Shown in pieces: positions 1 through 7,391 of a stretch of DNA of 9,283 nt. This DNA is from Lutibacter sp. Its GTDB lineage: Bacteria; Bacteroidota; Bacteroidia; Flavobacteriales; Flavobacteriaceae. Position 1 is the stretch's first letter, and each line of letters starts with the position of its first letter. The position numbers and the translations under genes are program-made. The notes below the pieces were generated by a model. It saw only the letters and a list, made by a program, of their open reading frames with translations, was not told where the DNA came from and did no database searches. Location of the stretch: positions 9,451 through 18,733 of the forward strand of contig DPCK01000015.1 in NCBI GenBank assembly GCA_003516285.1. Reading direction: 5' to 3'.

Positions 1-1106
1 ACCAAAATTGGAAAAGTCACATTTACAGCGTTGAAATAATTTTTAAGCTGAAACCAATACGCCAACTCTCCGCCTCCTCCAATATAAGCCAAGTTTGGTA
101 ACACAATTTCCTGATAAAGCGGACGCATTATTACATTTGGGCTAAAACGATTGGGATGTTCTTCAACTTCCTTCAGCATTTCATTTTCAGAAAAAGTGAG
201 ATTCGTATTGTTAATTGTAAAATGATTTTTCTCAAAAATAATGCGTTCCCTGATGTCATCTTTCAAGTAAAATAAGTTAATTTCTCTCGGATTTACCTGA
301 ATTTTATATTCGGCTGACAAAAGCTGATCCGTTTTTGAAACAATATTGAAAGAAGTGTTTTGAAGCAATTCCTGTTTCACAAAAGGCACAAACTGTTTTT
401 TTAATTTTACATCATCTCCATCAACAATGACCAAACCATAAGCTCCAAAAAGTTTATTTACCAAAAAGCGCGTAGCTCCTGCCAAATTACCGTTTTTTAA
501 ATAGGTATTTTTAAACAATTCGCGTAGTTCCTCGGCATTTTTGGAAGTTCCCAAAAGGGAAGAAAATTCATTAAAAACAGCATCAAATCCGGTTGTTTTT
601 AATCGGCCCACAGCGCCGCCACTTTCTGTGTTCCAACTGATTTTTGTGTTGTTGACATTGATATAGTGTATTTCTTCAAAATCGTGATCTTCCGTTGCCA
701 TCCAATACACCGGCACAAAATTTTGTTGCGGAAATTCTTTTTTCAACCTTACAGCTAAGTTTATGACAGTTACAATTTTATACAAAAAATATAAAGGTCC
801 GGTAAAAATATTCAATTGATGTCCGGTAGTCACCGTAAATGTATTTTCATTCAAAAGCAACTCCATATTTTGAGCCGATTCATCTGAAATGATGGTATTT
901 ACATATTGTTGTTTCAGCGCATCGCTCAATAATTGTCTCGATGGTGCTGAAAACGCCTTTTTTTTGGCTTCAATCTGATTTTTAAATCCGGAAACATCTG
1001 GAAAATTTCCATAAAATTCTGAAAATTCGGATTTTTTATCCAAATAATCACAAATTAAATTTGAAAAATAACCGGTAGCTGAAAAAGGAATATGGTTAAC
1101 ACTCAT
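1..1106 (-). CDS. bshC: BshC, putative bacillithiol synthesis cysteine-adding enzyme (3' end outside the window)
   Basis: BshC is the cytoplasmic enzyme thought to join cysteine to glucosaminyl-malate in the last step of bacillithiol synthesis. I translated this open frame by hand. It runs 368 codons from the ATG at 1106 to the window edge with no stop. Family hallmarks are TGHQLNIFTGPLYF (residues 94-107), VYWMATEDHDFEEI (133-146), a Rossmann-like stretch ending LVIVDGDD (225-232), and RFSPNVIMRPLYQE followed by LPNLAYIGGGGELAYW (320-351). BshC proteins are usually about 530-540 residues, so roughly 160 C-terminal residues, including the coiled-coil part, are missing here only because the window ends. 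The N-terminus (IPFSATGYFSNLICDYL) fits the family start. GGAG lies a single base before the ATG, too close for a normal Shine-Dalgarno site. The gene follows the methyltransferase stop by 9 bases, so the two are probably cotranscribed. Confidence 0.93.
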   Translation of the reverse strand, partial: MSVNHIPFSATGYFSNLICDYLDKKSEFSEFYGNFPDVSGFKNQIEAKKKAFSAPSRQLLSDALKQQYVNTIISDESAQNMELLLNENTFTVTTGHQLNIFTGPLYFLYKIVTVINLAVRLKKEFPQQNFVPVYWMATEDHDFEEIHYINVNNTKISWNTESGGAVGRLKTTGFDAVFNEFSSLLGTSKNAEELRELFKNTYLKNGNLAGATRFLVNKLFGAYGLVIVDGDDVKLKKQFVPFVKQELLQNTSFNIVSKTDQLLSAEYKIQVNPREINLFYLKDDIRERIIFEKNHFTINNTNLTFSENEMLKEVEEHPNRFSPNVIMRPLYQEIVLPNLAYIGGGGELAYWFQLKNYFNAVNVTFPIL

Positions 1107-1115
1107 TCTCCTTTT

Positions 1116-1775
1116 TTATTTTTTCTGAAACAATGTATATACATATTCTCTTGTATTTCCTGAAGGTTGCGTGTAGGTAAAATTAAATGATTTCAGCAAT
1201 TCAAAATCGCTTCCCAATCGTTCTTGCAGCATTTCTTCATTGTAATTAAATACGTCCAATCCGCTGCACTTTTTAGCGCCCTCTAAATTAAACTCAGCCA
1301 AAATTACGAATCCTTTTGATTTTAAAACGCTTTTCAGCAAATCAAAATAGGCTTTTTGATCCTTTTCTTGCGTAAAAAAATGCAACACCGCCCTGTCGTG
1401 CCATAAATCAATGTTTTTTAATTTCAATAATTCATCAGGATTGGTTAAATCATTCACAATAAATTTAATTTGTGCATTTTTAGGGATCAATAAATTGTTT
1501 TTCAATTCGGCTAAAGCCACTGAAGAAATATCATTTACCACTAAATTTTCATAACCTTTTACCAACAATTCCGAAATTAAAGTGGTTGCGCCGGCGCCGG
1601 CATTAAAAATGAAAGCCTCTTTTGGCAAGTTACAGGCTTCTATCAATTTAATAGAAGGAGCTGGATTTTCTTCATACCAACCTAAGCTGGTTATGGCCGA
1701 TTTTTGATAGGCCGCATTCCAATGTTTTTCGAAATCGAATCTTGTTTTATCTTCTTTAACAGAATTTTCGTTCAT
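1116..1775 (-). CDS. Class I SAM-dependent methyltransferase, substrate unknown
   Basis: This 219-residue soluble protein has a single Rossmann-type methyltransferase domain. After an N-terminal HWNAAYQ...LGWYEENPAPS segment (residues about 18-41), motif I reads FNAGAGATTL with the glycine-rich SAM loop. It is followed by the acidic VVNDIS strand end (motif II) and by DLWHDRAVLHFFT, a signature of one widespread uncharacterised bacterial methyltransferase family. A later KGFVILAEFNLEG strand and KCSGLDVFNYNEE complete the usual order. That family is often labelled simply as class I SAM-dependent methyltransferase, and it distantly resembles small protein-lysine methyltransferases. No substrate can be read from the sequence. 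It sits directly upstream of bshC on the same strand with a 9-base gap and is the likely first gene of that transcript. No Shine-Dalgarno site precedes the ATG. Domain assignment is firm; biological role is unknown. Confidence 0.9.
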   Translation of the reverse strand: MNENSVKEDKTRFDFEKHWNAAYQKSAITSLGWYEENPAPSIKLIEACNLPKEAFIFNAGAGATTLISELLVKGYENLVVNDISSVALAELKNNLLIPKNAQIKFIVNDLTNPDELLKLKNIDLWHDRAVLHFFTQEKDQKAYFDLLKSVLKSKGFVILAEFNLEGAKKCSGLDVFNYNEEMLQERLGSDFELLKSFNFTYTQPSGNTREYVYTLFQKK

Positions 1776-2011
1776 TTTACTACTGATATTATTTTATAAA
1801 AGTAAGCTATTAAGCTCGTTTGTCGAAATATCCTGAAAAATCTAACAATATTTTAACGAATAAAATTCGAAACTGCAAAAAGGCAAATAAAAGCAATAAA
1901 ATTGGCTTAAAATTGGCTGAGAATTCTAGACTTATCAATCTAAGATGATGTTTAAACTGTCCTAAAAATTGAATTTATTTAATTACATTTAGCCTTTTAA
2001 TTTTTTGATCA
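1776..2011. promoter_or_regulatory. Divergent intergenic region with probable outward promoters
   Basis: This 236-base A+T-rich spacer separates two divergently transcribed genes and must hold the start signals for both. Only weak matches to the Bacteroidota -7 consensus TAnnTTTG are visible: TACATTTA at 1984-1991 for the peptidase, and TACTTTTA (read 1804 to 1797) for the methyltransferase. Neither has a TTTG-type -33 element at the expected distance, so these placements are tentative. An 11-base near-perfect tandem (AAAATTGGCTT/AAAATTGGCTG, 1898-1919) and a small palindrome CGAAT-AAA-ATTCG (1857-1869) lie in the middle and could be regulator contacts. I see no RNA gene or short coding frame of note. 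Confidence 0.35.
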
Positions 2012-4474
2012 ATGAAAAATCTCTTTTTTTTAATTATTGTTATTTCTGCGTTGTCGATTTCTACAAATGCCCAAACCCTTAAATCTCCAGCTGAATTTTT
2101 AGGGTATGAACTTGGCTTCCAATACACAAGGCATCATAAATTGGTGGATTATTTTGCTTATGTGAGCGAAAATTCAAAAAGTATGCAGCTTGAAAAATAT
2201 GGAGAAACTTATGAACAACGGCCTTTGTATGTTTCTTATATTTCTTCGGAAGAAAACATCAAAAATCTGGAAACGATACGCGAAGACAATCTAAAAAGAA
2301 CAGGGATTTTAAAGGGAAACCCAACCACGGAAATTGCGATAATATGGCTGAGTTATAACGTACACGGCAACGAAACATCAAGTTCTGAAGCCGCTATGCA
2401 AACATTGTACGAATTAGTCACAAAAAAACAGGATTGGCTTAAAAACACCTTGATTATTATAGATCCTTGTTTAAATCCGGACGGGCGCGATCGCTATGTG
2501 AACTGGTACAATGAAAATAAAAGCCTCCCCTTCAATCCAAATCCCGAAACTACAGAACACCAAGATCCTTGGCCGGGAGGAAGAGCAAATCACTATTTGT
2601 TCGATTTAAACAGGGATTGGGCTTGGGCAACACAAATTGAAACGCAACAGCGTTTAAAAATCTACAATAAATGGATGCCGCAAGTGCACGTTGATTTTCA
2701 CGAACAAGGCATCAACAGTCCGTATTATTTTGCGCCAGCCGCAGAACCCTTTCACGAAATTATCACACCTTGGCAACGAGATTTCCAAACGCAAATAGGA
2801 AAAAACAATGCCAAATACTTTGATAAAAACGGATGGGCTTATTTTACCAAAGAACGGTTTGATTTGTTGTACCCAAGTTATGGCGACACTTATCCAACTT
2901 ATATGGGTGCGATTGGAATGACCTATGAACAGGCTGGAGGCGGAAGAGGCGGATTGGGCGTCACTCTTGAAAACGAAACCATTCTTACGTTAACTGACAG
3001 GGTGGAGCATCACTTTACCAGCGGAATTTCCACTGTAGAAATGACTTCAAAAAATGCCCCAAAACTAATTGCCGAATTTGAAAAGTTTTTTGACAATTCC
3101 AACCTAAAATACAAAAACTATATTTTAAGGGGTGATTCAGAGAAAATAACAAAACTGAAAGCATTATTTGACGCCCACGAGATTGAAAGTTTTACTTCAG
3201 AAGGAAAAAAAGTGACTGCGTATGATTATGATACCAAAACCAGAAAATCTGTTGAAACTTTAAAAACCGACTTGATTGTTTCTGCCCTTCAACCAAAAGG
3301 AAAAATGGTTACTGCGCTGTTAGAGCCTGAAACCAAATTATCGGATTCCGTAACCTACGACATTACTGCGTGGAGTTTGCCATTTGCTTACGGGTTGCAA
3401 GGATTTGCTTCAGAAACGGAAATTCTTTTTAGGGAAAACAGCCATCTTCAACCAACTATTTTTAGCAATACCATAAATAAAGAAGCTTTTGCATATATCT
3501 GTAAATACGGTGAAATTTCCGATGTGCAATTGTTGGGAGATTTATTGGAAGCAGGTTTTAATGTTCGTTTTAGCAATGCAGCGTTTACTGTTGAAGGAAA
3601 TAAATATACCAAAGGATCTATAATCATGATGCGAGGCGAAAATAAAAAAATCCAAAATTTTGATGAAACTCTTTTCCAAATCACCAACAAATTGAATAAA
3701 AAAATGACTGCCGTAAAGTCGGGTATGGTTGATACCGGTTTTGATTTTGGTTCTGGAAATGTGGCCCTAATCCGCAATAAAAAAGTGGCCGTTTTATCTG
3801 GTGAAGGCACTTCCACTTTAAATTTTGGGGAGATTTGGCATTTTTTCGAAACGGAACTAAAATATCCGCTTCACGTTTTAAATACCAGAAACTTTAACAG
3901 ATTGAATTTGTCCCAATATGATGTATTAATTTTACCGGAAAATTATTCGGCAGATAAAGAGACCTTGGCACTGATTTCCTCCTATATCACCAATAAAGGA
4001 ACCTTAATTGCGATTGGAAATTCAGTTTCAAATTTCGCCGACAAGGAAGGTTTTTCATTGAAAAATAAAGAAAAAAAGGACAGTTTATCTGTTAAAGTTA
4101 ATACCGAATCATACGATCAATGGGAACGGCAAGATTTGAAAAAAACCATTAGCGGCAGTATTTTTAAAAGTAAAGTTGATCCTACCCACCCGCTTGCTTT
4201 TGGTTATTCCGATTTTTATTACAGCTTAAAATTAAGCGGCACTTCCTACAAATTGCTGGAAGAAGGTGTTAATGTTGCTTATTTTCCTGAAAACACAAAA
4301 AATTATTCCGGATTCGCAGGGTCGGAAGCATTAAAAAATATACCGAATTCATTGTTGTTCGGAGTCGAACATAAAGGAAAAGGAAAACTCATTTATATGG
4401 TGGACAATCCGCTTTTCAGATCATTTTGGCAAAACGGGAAACTGTTTTTTGCCAATGCGGTTTTTTTAAATTAG
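2012..4474 (+). CDS. Secreted M14-like zinc carboxypeptidase with C-terminal GATase-like domain
   Basis: This is a predicted exported metallopeptidase of 820 residues. Residues 1-20 form a Sec signal peptide (Lys at 3, hydrophobic core, likely cut after STNA). The M14 domain spans about 30-340. HGNE supplies zinc ligands H118 and E121, NPDGRDRY carries R159, DLNRDW carries N200/R201, VDFHEQG gives the third zinc ligand H230, and MTYEQAG gives the likely catalytic glutamate E306. All core catalytic residues are therefore present. After a linker region, residues about 590-675 (KVAVLSGEG ... YDVLILPENY ... GTLIAIGNS) look like a class I glutamine-amidotransferase fold, but the elbow has Ser-Val-Ser rather than the catalytic Cys. 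There is no type IX sorting domain at the C-terminus, so periplasmic or Sec-only export is likelier. The gene stands alone, with a terminator directly after it. The peptide substrate is unknown. Confidence 0.9.
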   Translation: MKNLFFLIIVISALSISTNAQTLKSPAEFLGYELGFQYTRHHKLVDYFAYVSENSKSMQLEKYGETYEQRPLYVSYISSEENIKNLETIREDNLKRTGILKGNPTTEIAIIWLSYNVHGNETSSSEAAMQTLYELVTKKQDWLKNTLIIIDPCLNPDGRDRYVNWYNENKSLPFNPNPETTEHQDPWPGGRANHYLFDLNRDWAWATQIETQQRLKIYNKWMPQVHVDFHEQGINSPYYFAPAAEPFHEIITPWQRDFQTQIGKNNAKYFDKNGWAYFTKERFDLLYPSYGDTYPTYMGAIGMTYEQAGGGRGGLGVTLENETILTLTDRVEHHFTSGISTVEMTSKNAPKLIAEFEKFFDNSNLKYKNYILRGDSEKITKLKALFDAHEIESFTSEGKKVTAYDYDTKTRKSVETLKTDLIVSALQPKGKMVTALLEPETKLSDSVTYDITAWSLPFAYGLQGFASETEILFRENSHLQPTIFSNTINKEAFAYICKYGEISDVQLLGDLLEAGFNVRFSNAAFTVEGNKYTKGSIIMMRGENKKIQNFDETLFQITNKLNKKMTAVKSGMVDTGFDFGSGNVALIRNKKVAVLSGEGTSTLNFGEIWHFFETELKYPLHVLNTRNFNRLNLSQYDVLILPENYSADKETLALISSYITNKGTLIAIGNSVSNFADKEGFSLKNKEKKDSLSVKVNTESYDQWERQDLKKTISGSIFKSKVDPTHPLAFGYSDFYYSLKLSGTSYKLLEEGVNVAYFPENTKNYSGFAGSEALKNIPNSLLFGVEHKGKGKLIYMVDNPLFRSFWQNGKLFFANAVFLN

Positions 4475-4475
4475 C

Positions 4476-4515
4476 AAAAAAGCTGTTCGATATGAATTTC
4501 GAACAGCTTTTTTTT
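4476..4515. terminator. Bidirectional rho-independent terminator between convergent genes
   Basis: A perfect 15-bp stem pairs 4476-4490 (AAAAAAGCTGTTCGA) with 4499-4513 around an 8-base loop. A run of eight T follows on the plus strand (4508-4515), and the A run on the left arm gives a T run on the minus strand. It starts one base after the peptidase stop codon and lies about 40 bases past the DUF2461 stop codon. It should therefore end the peptidase transcript from one side and the histidine-operon transcript from the other. Confidence 0.9.
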
Positions 4516-4553
4516 GGAATGACAGTTTTAAACCTAAATTCAATAATCTCATC

Positions 4554-5228
4554 TCAATCAACCAAAGATACACCGTTTAAATCGGTGGTCAGCACATCGC
4601 TCATATAATCCAAATAAGGTCGCATTGCCACAAAAGAGGAGGTAACTTCCCTCAAAAAGTTTGGCGCTAACACTTCTTCATCCGTAAATTCACGCGTCAC
4701 AATAAATTGCTTTAGCCTTATTAAATCGATGTTCGGGTGATTTTTATCAAAACCTCTCGGTGCCGATTTTACAGCTTCACCTTTTAATTTTTCAAAATGT
4801 TTCTTAAAATCGGCCGTGTTTACAATCGCTCGAATTTCTGAAGCATCCGTTTCAAATTCTTTTCTGATGCGAACCAAATCTTCCTTATTCGGTTCCCAAA
4901 ATCCGCCAGCCAAAAAACTTTCTCCCGGACAGATATGCAAATAATATCCGCCGCGTAATTTGTTCGTTGCCCGCGTAAATTGTCCGCCAAAATGAGATTT
5001 AAAAGGCAGTTTGTCTTTTGAAAATCGCACATCTCTATAAATCCTGAATATCTTTACGCTTTCAATAAGGTCGGTTGCTTTTAAATGCTCCATGACAGAA
5101 TTATAAAAAGTTTTAACCTTTTTTTGTTCCGCTTCAAATGCTGATTTATTTGCATTAAACCATTCTCTATTATTATTTTGTTTGAGTTCCTTTAAAAAAT
5201 CCAAAGTAGATTTTGAGATTGATTCCAT
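4554..5228 (-). CDS. DUF2461 family protein (TIGR02453-like)
   Basis: This 224-residue soluble protein belongs to the DUF2461 family (Pfam PF09365), whose biochemical function is not established. Visible family features are TLDFLKELKQNNNREWFNAN at the N-terminus (residues 8-27), FRIYRDVRFSKDKLPFKSHFG in the first third, GGYYLHICPGESFLAGGFWEP in the middle, and a charged C-terminal half ending in a helix with RPYLDYM. The length is normal for the family. It has no signal peptide or membrane segment. It lies 39 bases after hisIE on the same strand with no terminator hairpin between, and the bidirectional terminator lies beyond its own stop. It is therefore probably the last gene of the his transcript, though a separate promoter in the A+T-rich gap cannot be excluded. 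Nothing in the sequence links its activity to histidine synthesis. Confidence 0.88.
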   Translation of the reverse strand: MESISKSTLDFLKELKQNNNREWFNANKSAFEAEQKKVKTFYNSVMEHLKATDLIESVKIFRIYRDVRFSKDKLPFKSHFGGQFTRATNKLRGGYYLHICPGESFLAGGFWEPNKEDLVRIRKEFETDASEIRAIVNTADFKKHFEKLKGEAVKSAPRGFDKNHPNIDLIRLKQFIVTREFTDEEVLAPNFLREVTSSFVAMRPYLDYMSDVLTTDLNGVSLVD

Positions 5229-5267
5229 TATTTAAAAGTATTGAATATTAAAATTAAAAATCTAAAA

Positions 5268-5867
5268 TCATTTATGCCTGTTTTCCAAAACCTTCACAAT
5301 ATCTTTCAAAGTAAATCCTTTTGCCTGCAGTAAAATTAAATAATGAAAAAGTAAATCGGCGCTTTCATTTACAAATAAATCATCGTTATCATCTTTCGCT
5401 TCGATCACCACTTCAATGGCTTCTTCACCCACTTTTTGGGCTATTTTGTTGATTCCCTTTTCAAACAGGGAAGTAACATAACTTTTTTCAGAATTGCCTG
5501 CTTCTCTCCTATTTTTAATTATTTCTTCCAGCTGTGACAAAAATCCGAAAGTTGCATCGTTTTTTTCTCCCCAGCAAGTATCCGTGCCTTTATGGCAGGA
5601 TGGGCCAACAGGATTCACCTGGATGAGCAAGGTATCCTGATCGCAATCATTTTGTACGGAAACCACATTTAAAAAATGGCCGCTTTCCTCGCCTTTTGTC
5701 CACAACCTGTTTTTTGTTCTGCTGAAAAAAGTCACTTGGTTCGTTTCAATTGTTTTGTCAAACGCTTCCTGATTCATATATCCCAACATCAATACATTTT
5801 TTGTGATTGCATCTTGAATGATTGCAGGAACCAATCCGTCGCTATTTTTATTAAAATCTAAAATCAT
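5268..5867 (-). CDS. hisIE: HisIE, phosphoribosyl-AMP cyclohydrolase / phosphoribosyl-ATP pyrophosphatase
   Basis: This is a bifunctional cytoplasmic enzyme for steps 2 and 3 of histidine synthesis: it removes pyrophosphate from PR-ATP and then opens the adenine ring of PR-AMP. The HisI domain (residues 1 to about 103) has VLMLGYMNQEAF, FFSRTKNRLWTKGEESGHFL, and the metal site NDCDQDTLL with D74/D76/D78 for magnesium. C75, C91 and C98 have the same spacing as the zinc cysteines of the archaeal HisI structure. The HisE domain (about 108-199) is an all-helical MazG-like fold with QKVGEEAIEVVIEAK and ESADLLFHYLILL. The length of 199 residues is normal for the fusion. No Shine-Dalgarno site precedes the ATG, but it opens the conserved domain. 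The gene lies 41 bases after hisF and 39 bases before the DUF2461 gene. Confidence 0.97.
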   Translation of the reverse strand: MILDFNKNSDGLVPAIIQDAITKNVLMLGYMNQEAFDKTIETNQVTFFSRTKNRLWTKGEESGHFLNVVSVQNDCDQDTLLIQVNPVGPSCHKGTDTCWGEKNDATFGFLSQLEEIIKNRREAGNSEKSYVTSLFEKGINKIAQKVGEEAIEVVIEAKDDNDDLFVNESADLLFHYLILLQAKGFTLKDIVKVLENRHK

Positions 5868-5908
5868 AATTTTTTGAATTTTTAAAGTCGAATTTGCATA
5901 TAAAACAG

Positions 5909-6664
5909 CTAAATTCGTATTGCTATATTGTTATTTTTAAGTTCCTTTTTTAAATCCATAATGTCAATTTCCTTGAAATGAAATACGCTAGCAGCCAAAG
6001 CTGCATCAGCTTTTCCATCTATAAAAGTTTCAACAAAATGTTGCATATTTCCAGCGCCTCCCGAAGCGATAATCGGAATGTTCACCAAGGTACCCAATTT
6101 GGCCAGGGCTTCATTGGCAAATCCGTTTTTTGTGCCGTCGTGATCCATCGAGGTAAACAAAATTTCACCGGCGCCACGTTGTTCCACTTCTTTTGCCCAA
6201 TCAAATAATTTAATGTTTGTTGGCACTTTTCCGCCCACCAAATGCACGATCCATTCTCCGTCAATTTGTTTTGCGTCAATGGCAACAACGATGCACTGAC
6301 TTCCAAATTTTGCTGCCAATTCATTGATTAATAGGGGATTTTTAACTGCGGAAGAGTTGATGGAAACTTTATCTGCACCAGAATTCAACAACAACTCCAC
6401 ATCTTCAACAGATGAAATTCCGCCGCCGACCGTAAATGGAATATTCACTTTCTCGGCAACCCGCATCACCAACTCAGCCAATGTTTTTCGTTTTTCTTCA
6501 GTTGCCGAGATATCTAAAAATACTAATTCATCCGCGCCGTTTTGTGCATAAATCGCTGCCAATTCCACCGGATCTCCAGCATCGCGTAAATCTACAAAAT
6601 TAACGCCTTTTACAGTTCTTCCGTTTTTGATATCCAAACAGGGAATAATTCTTTTTGTTAACAT
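5909..6664 (-). CDS. hisF: HisF, imidazole-glycerol-phosphate synthase cyclase subunit
   Basis: HisF is the TIM-barrel subunit of IGP synthase. It uses ammonia made by HisH to convert PRFAR to imidazole glycerol phosphate and AICAR. The 251-residue length is typical. The catalytic aspartates are D11 (in RIIPCLDIKNGRTVKG) and D130 (in VVAIDAK). Phosphate-binding loops are seen at TVGGGISS (78-85) and near ASGGAGN, and SMDHDGTKNGF is the conserved late loop. The gene starts one base after the hisA stop codon (TAA-G-ATG), so translation is very probably coupled to hisA. Its partner hisH lies just upstream of hisA in the same operon. Confidence 0.98.
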   Translation of the reverse strand: MLTKRIIPCLDIKNGRTVKGVNFVDLRDAGDPVELAAIYAQNGADELVFLDISATEEKRKTLAELVMRVAEKVNIPFTVGGGISSVEDVELLLNSGADKVSINSSAVKNPLLINELAAKFGSQCIVVAIDAKQIDGEWIVHLVGGKVPTNIKLFDWAKEVEQRGAGEILFTSMDHDGTKNGFANEALAKLGTLVNIPIIASGGAGNMQHFVETFIDGKADAALAASVFHFKEIDIMDLKKELKNNNIAIRI

Positions 6665-6665
6665 C

Positions 6666-7391
6666 TTAATTGTTTAAAATAAAATTTTCCAACTCCTTCA
6701 TACTGATTTTGTGTTCATAAATTGCTTTTCCTATTATGGTGCCTTCACAACCCATTTCCGCAAGTTTTGGCAATTCTGCAAAGGTTGAAATCCCTCCTGA
6801 AGCGATCAATTTTATGTCATTTATTTCTAAAAGAATTTTCTTATACAACTCAAAACTCGGACCTTCAAGCATTCCGTCTTTGGCAATATCGGTACAAATT
6901 ACGTACTGAATTCCTTTGTTTTGATAATTCTTGATAAACGGAATCAAATCTTCCTTGGAATCTTCCAGCCAGCCGGAAACCGCTACTTTTTCATTATTCG
7001 CATCTGCGCCCAAAATAATTTTATCAGCACCAAAATCGGTAATCCATTTTTCAAAAATTCCCCTGTTTTTTACGGCGATACTTCCTCCGGTAATTTGGTT
7101 GGCACCGCTTTCAAAAGCAATTTTTAAATCGGCATCCGATTTCAATCCGCCGCCAAAATCAATTTTCAATTTGGTTTTTGAAGCTATTTGTTCGAGAATC
7201 TTGTGGTTGACAATCTTGCTCGATTTTGCGCCATCTAAATCTACCAAATGCAGGTATTTAATTCCGTGCGTTTCAAACATTTTGGCCACTTCAAGCGGAT
7301 TTTCATTGTAAATGATCTTGGTATTGTAATCGCCTTTCGACAATCGGACACATTTTCCTCCTATAATATCTATTGCGGGAATGATTCTCAT
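6666..7391 (-). CDS. hisA: HisA, ProFAR isomerase
   Basis: HisA isomerises ProFAR to PRFAR by an Amadori rearrangement, supplying the substrate of HisF-HisH. It is a 241-residue TIM barrel. The catalytic acid/base pair is D8 (in RIIPAIDIIGGKCVRL) and D130 (in ILGADANN). The half-barrel phosphate loops are DFGGGLKS (78-85) and ASGGIST near the C-terminus, and CTDIAKDGMLEGPS is the conserved strand 6 region. The ATG at 7391 opens the conserved domain and is preceded, five bases away, by AGGGGG. That is one of the few Shine-Dalgarno-like runs before a gene in this window. It lies in a structured 98-base spacer after hisH, whereas hisF follows after only one base. Confidence 0.98.
   Translation of the reverse strand: MRIIPAIDIIGGKCVRLSKGDYNTKIIYNENPLEVAKMFETHGIKYLHLVDLDGAKSSKIVNHKILEQIASKTKLKIDFGGGLKSDADLKIAFESGANQITGGSIAVKNRGIFEKWITDFGADKIILGADANNEKVAVSGWLEDSKEDLIPFIKNYQNKGIQYVICTDIAKDGMLEGPSFELYKKILLEINDIKLIASGGISTFAELPKLAEMGCEGTIIGKAIYEHKISMKELENFILNN

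Noticed and set aside
3448..3816. 122-codon minus-strand open frame inside the peptidase gene
   Set aside because: It is antisense to a well-supported coding region with intact catalytic motifs, and its translation resembles no protein family.
4426..4608. 60-codon plus-strand open frame overlapping the peptidase end and the terminator
   Set aside because: It runs through a strong terminator hairpin and into the antisense of the DUF2461 gene, so it is very unlikely to be expressed.
6931..7311. 126-codon plus-strand open frame opposite hisA
   Set aside because: It is a shadow of hisA with biased composition (rich in Ser, Pro, Ala and Phe) and has no recognisable domain.
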